Source: Thermoproteota archaeon (lineage in GTDB: Archaea > Thermoproteota > Thermoprotei_A > Sulfolobales > Pyrodictiaceae). From it: 11,824 nucleotides of DNA. The notes under the pieces are model-generated. The model made no database searches and was not told the DNA's origin. It worked only from the letters and a program-made list of their open reading frames with translations. Every line of letters starts with the position of its first letter. The first letter of the stretch is position 1. Positions 1-5,456 of this stretch are shown here, one piece after another. The stretch covers positions 1-11,824 of the forward strand of contig JAADFC010000050.1 of assembly GCA_013153105.1 (NCBI GenBank), in the 5' to 3' direction. Both the position numbers and the translations under genes were made by a program.

Positions 1-23
1 CCCCGAGGGGGAGGTGTACTCTC

Positions 24-1355
24 ATGCTCGTGAAGGGTGTAAGCTACGAGGATCCTCCCGTGCGGTATCGGGGGGAGCGTGTACTACAGCTTGCGAAGCG
101 GCTGCTCTCGAGCAGCATAAGGATGCCCGACTTTATAGACGAGAGGTTCGCCGCGTCGCTCTACTACATGCTCTTCCTACCCTACCCGGTCATCGAGAAG
201 CCAGCGGAGAATGATTCAAAGCTCCTCAAGCAGTATCTTGTAATGAGCACGCTTCGCCTCTCGCCTAAGCTGAGCGAGGTCCGGAAGCACACAATTGCAG
301 ACCTGACAACGAGCCTTGCAGCCTCGGCCGTGCTCCTCGAGGCCCTGGCCCGGGAGCTTTCCAGGAGCCATGCGAGAGAGAGCGGGGGCCAGGGAGGCCA
401 CGGGGGCCGTGAGCGTGGTAGGAGCCAGGAGGTGAGCGAGGAGGAGGTCAGGAGGAGCGTCGAGAAGGCCCTCGAGGCCGCCCACGATGTTGCGAAGCAG
501 GCTAAGGAGATAGCCAGCTTCGCAATGACGTTCTCCGCTGGCTCAGCCTCCATGTTGTCCCTCGAGGACTCTGTCCAGGAAGTGATAAACCTGGCGCGCA
601 ACACTGACGTGAGGGCTGTGCTCGAGGCGCTTAAGACTATAGAGGAGGAGTCCATCTACTTCCGCGTGCGGCGCATGAGGAGCGTGCGCGGCGAGCTTGA
701 CGGCTACGAGAAGGGCGCCGACCTGGAGCGTATAGTGCCCAGCGAGCTTGCACTGCCGGAGGAGTACCTGTACGTGAAGTATGCTGAGAGGAGCCTCCTC
801 CTCTACCGTAAGACTATCGGCGAGGATTATGGGCCGTTCTACGTTCTGCTGGACAAGAGCGGCAGTATGATGGGCATGAAGATACTATGGGCCAAGGCTG
901 TAGCTCTTGCACTCGCGCAGAGGGCGGCGAGGGAGAGGAGGGAGTTCTACCTAAGGTTCTTCGACAGCGTGCCGTATCCTCCGCTTCATATACCTAGGCG
1001 TGTGAGGGGGAAGGATGTCGCCAAGCTTCTAGAGTATGTTGCACGCGTCCGCGCGAACGGCGGGACGGACATAACGCGGGCCATAATGGTCGCGCTGGAG
1101 GATATACGTAACTCGAACACGCGGAACAAGCCCTCGGACATAGTGTTGATAACTGATGGTGAGGACCGCGTCTCCGTTGAGATGCTCCGCTCGAGCCTCG
1201 CCGCAGCGAAGGCGCGCCTCTACACGGTGATGATATACGGGAACAACCCGGACCTCCGGAGGATATCGGAGAGCTATATGGTTGCTACGAAGCTCAACAG
1301 GGAGGAGGCTCTGCGCGTGCTGGCCGTATCCCCCAGCGGCGGCCGCCACGTCTAG
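24..1355 (+). CDS. VWA-domain protein (CoxE-like, probable MoxR-ATPase partner)
   Basis: This 443-residue protein has a long helical N-terminal half and a C-terminal von Willebrand factor A domain. The metal-binding (MIDAS) site is complete: DKSGSM at residues 277-282, the Thr/Asp of NGGTDI at about 348-349, and ITDGED with Asp378. Residues about 115-135 form a Gly/Arg/Glu-rich, low-complexity linker. There is no signal peptide or membrane segment, so it is probably cytoplasmic. In this family, soluble VWA proteins usually work with a MoxR-type AAA+ ATPase in complex assembly or metal insertion. That partner gene would lie upstream, outside the window. The ATG has GAGGTG seven bases before it; the frame stays open to the window edge, so a longer start is possible. 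The stop overlaps the stop of the opposing TatD-like gene. The VWA call is firm, the partner inferred. Confidence 0.9.
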   Translation: MLVKGVSYEDPPVRYRGERVLQLAKRLLSSSIRMPDFIDERFAASLYYMLFLPYPVIEKPAENDSKLLKQYLVMSTLRLSPKLSEVRKHTIADLTTSLAASAVLLEALARELSRSHARESGGQGGHGGRERGRSQEVSEEEVRRSVEKALEAAHDVAKQAKEIASFAMTFSAGSASMLSLEDSVQEVINLARNTDVRAVLEALKTIEEESIYFRVRRMRSVRGELDGYEKGADLERIVPSELALPEEYLYVKYAERSLLLYRKTIGEDYGPFYVLLDKSGSMMGMKILWAKAVALALAQRAARERREFYLRFFDSVPYPPLHIPRRVRGKDVAKLLEYVARVRANGGTDITRAIMVALEDIRNSNTRNKPSDIVLITDGEDRVSVEMLRSSLAAAKARLYTVMIYGNNPDLRRISESYMVATKLNREEALRVLAVSPSGGRHV

Positions 1356-2215
1356 GGCGGCTCGACGCCGTACAGTTTCACTACGTTGTCCACGTTTATC
1401 CTGTAGAGGGTCTCCTCATCCACGAGGCCCTCCTCGAGGAGGCTCCGCTGCCTCTCCACCATCTCCCAGGGGCAGCTTGACACGCATGGCCTGCGCGGGT
1501 CGTCTATGTAGTCCGACTCTGGTATGAAGCTGGGCCCAGCCGCGTCCAGGGCCGCGAGGAGCTGCTCCCGCTTCCCGGGCACCGTGGCGGGGTACCCTAG
1601 CTCGGCCGCCCTCGCCGCCACCTTCGAGCTCGCGTGGTGGAAGAGTATCCTCCCCCGAGGCGCTCCTATAGCGGCGCGGAGGACCTCGACCGTGTCTACG
1701 GTTGCGCGCCCCGCGTTTTCCAGGTGTAGATGCAGTATGCACCCATGGTCGCGCGCGTGCTCCAGCGCCCGAACCATTATCGAGGTCGCCGCAGCCAGCC
1801 TCTCCGGCGTCGTCTTGTAGTGCTGCCTGCCCACCTCGCCTATACCGTCGAGCACGCCGTCCCTGCAGAGGCCTGCCGCGTAGTCGACAACCTGCAGCCC
1901 CAGCTGCAGCGCGTCCTCCAGCTTCATCCCCTTGGCTGTGAGCTTGTCCACCTCCGCCGGGTGGAACCCTGCGAAGCAGGCCACGCGCGGGACGTGCTGC
2001 CGCAGCCTGCGGCATTCGGATAGGAAGACCTCCACAGCCCGCTTGTAGTCGTCGAGGCCCCGCGGGCTTATCCCATAATGCCACGGCGGGAGTATCACGA
2101 GGGCCATGAACCACCCGCCTGCCGATGCGAACCTCTTCCCTATCTCCTCGGCCCCCAATCCTGAAACAGGGTTGCTGTGGACATGACCGTCCGCATATAC
2201 GAGACCAGCCGCCAA
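1352..2215 (-). CDS. TatD-like metal-dependent hydrolase (TIM barrel)
   Basis: This 287-residue protein carries the ordered metal ligands of the TatD/amidohydrolase fold: DGHVHS (His11, His13), GFHP (His85), GEVG (Glu127), HLHLE (His162/164), FHH (His193/194) and ESDY (Asp235). It resembles the archaeal TatD-related group of predicted TIM-barrel hydrolases; the substrate is unknown, with a nuclease or phosphoesterase role only one possibility. The start is TTG: no ATG or GTG occurs in frame between the upstream stop near 2294 and the HxH motif, and any later start would lose that motif. GGAGGG abuts the TTG with no spacer, so SD use is doubtful. A weak TATA-like GCTATAGC lies at 2255-2262. 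The gene seems monocistronic and ends head-on against the VWA gene, sharing the CTAG stop. Confidence 0.87.
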   Translation of the reverse strand: MAAGLVYADGHVHSNPVSGLGAEEIGKRFASAGGWFMALVILPPWHYGISPRGLDDYKRAVEVFLSECRRLRQHVPRVACFAGFHPAEVDKLTAKGMKLEDALQLGLQVVDYAAGLCRDGVLDGIGEVGRQHYKTTPERLAAATSIMVRALEHARDHGCILHLHLENAGRATVDTVEVLRAAIGAPRGRILFHHASSKVAARAAELGYPATVPGKREQLLAALDAAGPSFIPESDYIDDPRRPCVSSCPWEMVERQRSLLEEGLVDEETLYRINVDNVVKLYGVEPP

Positions 2216-2550
2216 CCCTCCGGCACCAGCTGCAGGGCCTGCCTCCCGCGGGCGGCTATAGCGGCTCAGCGAAGGACCACCACGCCATCCCCCTCAACTA
2301 CGGGGCTCCGCGCGCACCGTGAAGCTGGTAGGGGCGTCATCACAGCCGCCGGCCGCGCGAGGGCCCCGGCGCACCAACCCTAAGACTTGCGGGGGTCGGG
2401 CCTCACACGGCACATCACCGGGAAACGCGGCTCCTCCCTCAGTGCCGGAATCGCTCCTCAACCCCCCAGGCATCCCCGGGAGGAGTGCGGGAGGGATATC
2501 TGCTAGGGCCTCTCGGCGTGCACACCCCGGGCTTCGGAGGTGTTGCCGGC
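2216..2550. other. Intergenic region between divergent TatD-like and SpoIIM-like genes
   Basis: This 335-base spacer holds no convincing gene; the overlapping ORFs are short, Pro/Arg/Ser-rich and without motifs. On the minus strand, GCTATAGC (2255-2262) is a weak TATA candidate for the TatD-like gene. On the plus strand, GGATATCTG (about 2494-2502) could be the TATA element for the SpoIIM-like gene; it sits about 50 bases before the GTG at 2551, which leaves room for a leader with the SD at 2536-2542. I saw no tRNA or repeat array. Confidence 0.4.
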
Positions 2551-3093
2551 GTGGGGGATGCCGAAGGGGGGCTAGCCGTATACGCCGCTGTGGCTGCTGC
2601 GGCCTACTTTCTGGGTGTTCTTCTAGGCTACATTGCCCCGTCGGAGAGGCTGGTTGAAGAGGTGCAGCGGGGGCTCGGCTACCTGACCAGCCTACATGGC
2701 CTGGCCTCCGCCGCTGTCATGTACGCCAACAACGCCGCGTTCGCCGTACTGCTGGAGCTTGGCTCCCTACTCGTTCTGCCGGGTGTAATGCTCCTTGCCT
2801 TCAACGGCTACGTTCTCGGGAGCCTGGCGAGCGTCTTCCTGCCCGAGCACGGTGCCGGCCTGCTCCTGGCCGCGCTGCTGCCGCACGGCGTAGTTGAGCT
2901 GCCCGCCTACATGCTGGCCGCGGGCGGCGGCCTCCAGTGCGCCCGCAGCATCTACCGGGGAGGCTTCAGCTTCGAGCGCCTCGCGGCCCGCTGTCTGGGC
3001 CTGCTCTACCCGGTGCTGCTGCTGCTTCTCGCGGCCGCGTTCCTCGAGGAGTACGTCACCCCCCGCGTTGTCTCAGCGGTGGTCGGGGGGTAG
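2551..3093 (+). CDS. SpoIIM-family (DUF95) integral membrane protein
   Basis: This 180-residue protein belongs to the SpoIIM/DUF95 family, shown by NNAAFAVL...LPGVMLLAFNGYVLGS (about residues 60-91) and the hallmark LLPHGVVELPAYMLA (110-123). It has hydrophobic segments at about 7-28, 61-82, 100-127 and 146-166, so it lies in the membrane. Archaea do not sporulate; these homologues have no settled function and often occur near MoxR/VWA gene clusters, which makes the VWA gene 1.2 kb away of interest. I chose GTG 2551 because GGAGGTG (2536-2542) precedes it by eight bases and a TATA-like GGATATC lies 50 bases before it. The frame can also start at GTG 2485, adding 22 Gly-rich residues. The next gene's promoter begins directly after this stop. 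Confidence 0.85.
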   Translation: MGDAEGGLAVYAAVAAAAYFLGVLLGYIAPSERLVEEVQRGLGYLTSLHGLASAAVMYANNAAFAVLLELGSLLVLPGVMLLAFNGYVLGSLASVFLPEHGAGLLLAALLPHGVVELPAYMLAAGGGLQCARSIYRGGFSFERLAARCLGLLYPVLLLLLAAAFLEEYVTPRVVSAVVGG

Positions 3094-3094
3094 A

Positions 3095-3150
3095 GCTTAT
3101 ATATACCAGTAAAACATTTTATCGCTGTATCTTAGCATATGATTTTATGG
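3095..3150 (+). promoter_or_regulatory. Promoter and possible operator of the winged-helix regulator
   Basis: This is the most A/T-rich stretch in its neighbourhood. CTTATATATA at 3095-3104 is a good archaeal TATA box, predicting transcription from about 3125. A second weaker box, GATTTTATGG (3141-3150), would place the start at about 3170, just before the SD GGAGGTG at 3175-3181. The near-palindrome TAAAACATTTTA (3110-3121) lies between the first box and its predicted start, and ATTTTAT is repeated at 3116-3122 and 3142-3148. These suit binding by a dimeric regulator, possibly the gene's own product, but that is inference. Confidence 0.6.
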
Positions 3151-3191
3151 ATGTATACACCCGCAGGCCCCAGGGGAGGTGCCGCAGGGCC

Positions 3192-3602
3192 ATGGAGAGC
3201 CTGGCGGAGACCCGTATACGCCTGCCCACCGGGAGGGAGGCGGCTATAGTCGAGGCCCTTAGGTTCTGCTACGACCTCAGCGAGACCGACGCGATAATCC
3301 TCTTCACCCTGCTCCGGGGCGGCGAGTACACCGTGGACGACCTGGTCCAGAAGCTGGGCCTGAGCAAGGCCACTATAAACCGGGGGCTCAGCAAGCTCGT
3401 CGAGATAGGCTTCGTCCAGCGGACCAGGGAGCAGCGGAGCCGAGTGGGGAGGCCACGCTACAAGTACTTCGTCCAGGACCCCCGGAGGGTTATAGAGAGG
3501 ATAATACACGACTTCGAAGAGTGCGCGAAAACCTTCAAGGAGGAGCTGGAGAGGCTGCTTGAGGCCATAGAGAAGGAGCGTAAAACCTCCCGGGAGAGCT
3601 GA
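3192..3602 (+). CDS. Winged-helix transcriptional regulator (TrmB/MarR-like)
   Basis: This 136-residue DNA-binding protein has an N-terminal helical part (about 14-44), then a helix-turn-helix with TVDDLVQKLGLSKATINRGL (about 47-66) and LVEIGFVQR. A basic wing follows, GRPRYKYF (86-93), and then a C-terminal amphipathic helix rich in Glu/Lys (97-131) that probably dimerises. It looks like the one-domain archaeal winged-helix regulators related to TrmB/MarR; the ligand and targets are unknown. I chose ATG 3192 because GGAGGTG ends ten bases before it. ATG 3147 in the same frame would add 15 Arg-rich residues, and the frame stays open far upstream into the SpoIIM-like gene, which is out-of-frame shadow. 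It converges on the ribbon-helix-helix gene with a 14-base gap. Confidence 0.85.
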   Translation: MESLAETRIRLPTGREAAIVEALRFCYDLSETDAIILFTLLRGGEYTVDDLVQKLGLSKATINRGLSKLVEIGFVQRTREQRSRVGRPRYKYFVQDPRRVIERIIHDFEECAKTFKEELERLLEAIEKERKTSRES

Positions 3603-3616
3603 ACCCAAGGGAGAAC

Positions 3617-3889
3617 CTAGGCTTCTTCGGGGAGGGCCTCCTCCCCCTCGTCAACCTCTTCCTCGGGTCCCGGCGCGTCGGGGGGCTTCTCCATGCTTGC
3701 CTTGAGCCTGGGTGCCACCTGGAGGAAGTAGAGTATAGCCTCGCGCAGGAACTCGCTCCTACTCCTGTATCCCAGTTTCTGCCAGACCGCGTCTATCTCG
3801 TGTATCAGCTCTACCTCGAGCTTAATGCTGACAACCTTCTTGGGCGAGGAGACTATGATGTCAAACCCTTTCGAGTCACCACCGCCCAT
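3617..3889 (-). CDS. Ribbon-helix-helix (CopG/Arc-type) regulator
   Basis: This 90-residue protein contains the ribbon-helix-helix pattern: the strand KKVVSIKL (about 17-24), helix A VELIHEIDAVWQKLG and helix B SRSEFLREAILYFL (about 43-56). The conserved S-x-S-E-F-[LI]-R-E-A block and the Gly turn are present. The C-terminal 20 residues are very acidic and probably disordered. Such proteins bind DNA as dimers and often repress their own gene or an antitoxin partner's, but no toxin gene is adjacent. I chose the ATG at 3889, preceded by GGTGG; GTG at 3919 would add ten Trp-rich residues unlike the family. Two 8-bp palindromes lie just upstream. A TATA-like CGTTTAAG is at about 3963-3970 on this strand. 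Confidence 0.85.
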   Translation of the reverse strand: MGGGDSKGFDIIVSSPKKVVSIKLEVELIHEIDAVWQKLGYRSRSEFLREAILYFLQVAPRLKASMEKPPDAPGPEEEVDEGEEALPEEA

Positions 3890-3898
3890 ACCATGCCA

Positions 3899-3926
3899 CC
3901 ACGTGGCTTTCCAATCCACCAGCTGG
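3899..3926. promoter_or_regulatory. Paired 8-bp palindromes upstream of the RHH gene, candidate operator
   Basis: CCACGTGG (3899-3906) and CCAGCTGG (3919-3926) are both perfect 8-bp palindromes sharing the outer bases CCA/TGG, and their centres are exactly 20 bp apart, close to two helical turns. They lie 10-37 bases before the chosen ATG, downstream of a TATA-like box. Ribbon-helix-helix dimers often bind spaced short palindromes cooperatively, so autoregulation is a reasonable inference. If translation began at GTG 3919, the first palindrome would be coding and the second would straddle the start codon. Confidence 0.45.
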
Positions 3927-4031
3927 AAGACGCTTCAACGAGATGTGGCGGGCCGGCCTACGCTTAAACGTGACCCTCCCCGGCCCGGAGCGGAGGGCGT
4001 TGGGTCCAGTGACGTCCGCCAGGCTTGAGAG

Positions 4032-4126
4032 CCGCTGGCCGCAGTGGAGGCAGGGTAGCCTGTCAGGATGGTAGTACTGCTGGCGGGTGGCGCGGCCGTC
4101 TTAACCAAGCCTCCCCGGGCCAGCGG
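4032..4126. other. Nested inverted repeats in the spacer before the ZPR1-type gene
   Basis: The 9-bp perfect inverted repeat CCGCTGGCC (4032-4040) / GGCCAGCGG (4118-4126) encloses a second, GGAGGC (4046-4051) / GCCTCC (4109-4114). Inside, GGTAGCCTGTCAGGATGG is loosely like a tRNA D-arm, but there is no T-arm or anticodon stem, so it is not a tRNA I can defend. A TATA-like CTTAAC (4100-4105) for the downstream gene lies within it, so the pairing may be chance in G+C-rich DNA or act only at the DNA level. Confidence 0.3.
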
Positions 4127-4137
4127 ATGAGGGCACG

Positions 4138-4725
4138 GTGGGTGCCTTGGGCGAGGAGAGGGGGCCGAGGAAGATAGGGGAGTACGTTGTCCGCTGCCCC
4201 GTCTGCGGCAGGGAGACGCTGCGTGTCGAGGAGTATATCTACGAGGTGCCAATGCTGGGCAAGGTAATAATCTCCACGGGGAAATGCACAGCATGCGGGT
4301 ACCGCTACAGCGACGCGAGGCTCGCCGAGGCGCGTGGGCCTAGCAAGATAGTCTACCCGGTCCAGAAGCCGGAGGACCTCAACGCACTGGTGGTTGTGTC
4401 CTCAAGCGCCACCGTGCTTGTACCCGAGCTGGGCCTCGAAGCCAGGCCCGGCCCCGCAGCGCAGGGTTACATAACCACCGTTGAAGGCGTGCTCGATCGT
4501 TTCCTAGAAGCCCTGGAGGCCGCGTGCCGGGACCCCGAGGCGGACCGGGAGGCCTGCGAGAAGAACCGTAGAGCGATAGAGGAGGCCAAGGAGGGGAGGA
4601 GGCAGTTCACGCTGGTGATAGTTGACCCCGAGGGAGTGAGCGCGGTCGCCTCGGAAAAAGCTAGACGGGAGCCCGTGTCGAGGGAGGAGCTTGAGAGGCT
4701 AGGCTACATAGTCGCACCGGGCTGA
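4138..4725 (+). CDS. ZPR1-type zinc finger protein
   Basis: This 195-residue protein has one ZPR1 module. A four-Cys zinc finger comes first: CPVC (Cys20, Cys23) and CTAC (Cys50, Cys53), with EVPMLGKVIISTGKC between. A C-terminal beta-rich domain ends in IVDPEGVSAVASEKA...EELERLGY, as in ZPR1 proteins. Eukaryotic ZPR1 has two such modules and binds translation factor eEF1A; archaeal single-module versions are conserved but little characterised, and a chaperone-like role towards the elongation factor is possible by analogy. The GTG start has GAGGG (4129-4133) just before it and a TATA-like CTTAAC at 4100-4105. No ATG is available in frame before the finger. The stop is three bases from the stop of hsp20 on the other strand. 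Confidence 0.88.
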   Translation: MGALGEERGPRKIGEYVVRCPVCGRETLRVEEYIYEVPMLGKVIISTGKCTACGYRYSDARLAEARGPSKIVYPVQKPEDLNALVVVSSSATVLVPELGLEARPGPAAQGYITTVEGVLDRFLEALEAACRDPEADREACEKNRRAIEEAKEGRRQFTLVIVDPEGVSAVASEKARREPVSREELERLGYIVAPG

Positions 4726-4728
4726 GGG

Positions 4729-5259
4729 CTACTCAACCTTGACCTTTATGCCGCCCTCCTCGCGCTCCTCTTCCTCCTTCCGCTCCTTCTCTATGACGAC
4801 CTCGAGCACACCATTCTTGTACCGGGCCTTCGCGGTCTCAGGCTTGACACCGGGCGGCAGCTTTATCTCCTTATAGTACTTCTTCTCGCGGCCCTTAGCC
4901 CTTATGATCAGCTTCCCATCCTTGACCCTCACATCTATATCCTCCTTCTCGACGCCAGGTATCTCAGCTACCACGACTACGCGGTCCTTCTCGTCTATAA
5001 CGTCGACCAGGGGCTCCATGGTCTCCTCTATGACGGGTTTCCTGCCGACCCTCTTCACGTTACCGAACTCCTCTATCACGGGCCTGCCGTCGGGGCCAAT
5101 GGTTATCCTCACGCCGTACACTATTGGGCCGCGCACCTCAGCGGCCGGCATAGCCGCGTAGCGTTCAAGAGAGGAGAGGGCCATCTCCTCCAGCTCTTCG
5201 AGCATCTCCTCTATCTCACGGAATATGTCGCTTATCCTCCTCCTCCAGAAGAAGGACAT
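4729..5259 (-). CDS. hsp20: Small heat shock protein, Hsp20/alpha-crystallin family
   Basis: This 176-residue chaperone has an N-terminal arm starting MSFFWRRRISDIFREIEEM, an alpha-crystallin domain at about 83-160 with LVDVIDEKDRVVVVAEIPGV and the signature ARYKNGVLEVVIEK, and an acidic/basic tail ending in IKVKVE, which may serve as the I-x-I/V assembly motif. Such proteins form large oligomers that hold unfolding proteins without ATP. I chose ATG 5259 because a perfect SD, GGAGGTGA (5265-5272), lies five bases before it. A GTG at 5268, three codons earlier, overlaps that SD and is unlikely. The leader contains two hairpins, one involving the SD. A TATA-like box lies at 5321-5330. It converges on the ZPR1-type gene with a 3-base gap and is divergent from the reductase gene. 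Confidence 0.95.
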   Translation of the reverse strand: MSFFWRRRISDIFREIEEMLEELEEMALSSLERYAAMPAAEVRGPIVYGVRITIGPDGRPVIEEFGNVKRVGRKPVIEETMEPLVDVIDEKDRVVVVAEIPGVEKEDIDVRVKDGKLIIRAKGREKKYYKEIKLPPGVKPETAKARYKNGVLEVVIEKERKEEEEREEGGIKVKVE

Positions 5260-5264
5260 GCCGC

Positions 5265-5297
5265 TCACCTCCCGGTGTCCTCTGGACCTCCCAGAGG
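5265..5297 (-). promoter_or_regulatory. hsp20 leader: SD and two hairpins
   Basis: On the mRNA strand, CCTCTGG and CCAGAGG (5291-5297 with 5279-5285) form a perfect 7-bp stem whose loop is GAGGT, itself SD-like. Six to seven bases on, CACC (5274-5277) can pair with GGTG (5266-5269) across the GNRA-type loop GGGA. That takes up half of the true SD GGAGGTGA (5265-5272). So the SD is partly masked and has a decoy copy in the loop above. This layout could tune or temperature-control hsp20 translation; no function is shown. Confidence 0.4.
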
Positions 5298-5320
5298 CAG
5301 GCTGATGGGTGGCCGCTTCT

Positions 5321-5330
5321 ACATATACCT
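5321..5330 (-). promoter_or_regulatory. TATA-like box, probable hsp20 promoter
   Basis: AGGTATATGT on the minus strand is the best TATA candidate in the 197-base spacer between hsp20 and the reductase gene. It predicts transcription from about 5300 and a leader of about 40 bases, which would just include both hairpins. The stretch is also A/T-rich on the plus strand, but it lies about 130 bases before the reductase start; GCTGAAATACT (about 5389-5399) is a closer plus-strand candidate. Confidence 0.4.
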
Positions 5331-5411
5331 ATGGAATGTGGAGCCACACCTGTGGGCAGCCGACCTCTGGAGGGGCGGCTGCGCCTACGCTGAAATACTG
5401 CCGGGCTGGCC

Positions 5412-5454
5412 GGGGTTTGACAGAGGCGAACCCCCTCAACCTGCCACTTGGGGG
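5412..5454 (+). promoter_or_regulatory. Competing inverted repeats before the reductase start
   Basis: GGGGTT (5412-5417) can pair with AACCCC (5429-5434). The same C-run, CCCCC (5431-5435), can instead pair with GGGGG (5450-5454), which lies directly before the GTG at 5457 and is the only SD-like purine run there. The two pairings exclude each other: one frees the start region, the other masks it. This is the geometry of a translational switch, but no ligand-binding core is recognisable and G+C-rich DNA makes such pairings common. Confidence 0.3.
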
Positions 5455-5456
5455 AT

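Noticed and set aside
17..30. 14-base identity TACTCTCATGCTCG at 17-30 and again at about 7006-7019
   Set aside because: One exact 14-mer pair is expected at about chance level in nearly 12 kb, the contexts differ (a gene start versus a zinc-finger coding region), and flanks do not match.
182..655. 157-residue minus-strand ORF inside the VWA gene
   Set aside because: Ser/Arg/Ala-rich translation without motifs; a shadow of the well-supported VWA gene.
1416..2114. 232-residue minus-strand ORF overlapping the TatD-like gene
   Set aside because: Gly/Arg/Pro-rich shadow frame; the other frame carries all the metal ligands.
2290..2345. C/D box sRNA on the minus strand, from a perfect C box GTGATGA near 2336-2342
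   Set aside because: No D or D' box (CTGA) at the right distance and no C' box, so the C box alone is probably chance.
4032..4126. tRNA gene suggested by a D-arm-like GGTAGCCTGTCAGGATGG and a closing stem
   Set aside because: No GGTTCRA-type T-arm and no anticodon stem-loop can be drawn on either strand; kept only as an inverted-repeat feature.
3935..4294. 119-residue minus-strand ORF across the spacer and start of the ZPR1-type gene
   Set aside because: Pro/Ser/Arg-rich, overlaps the zinc finger coding region, and has no SD or family likeness.
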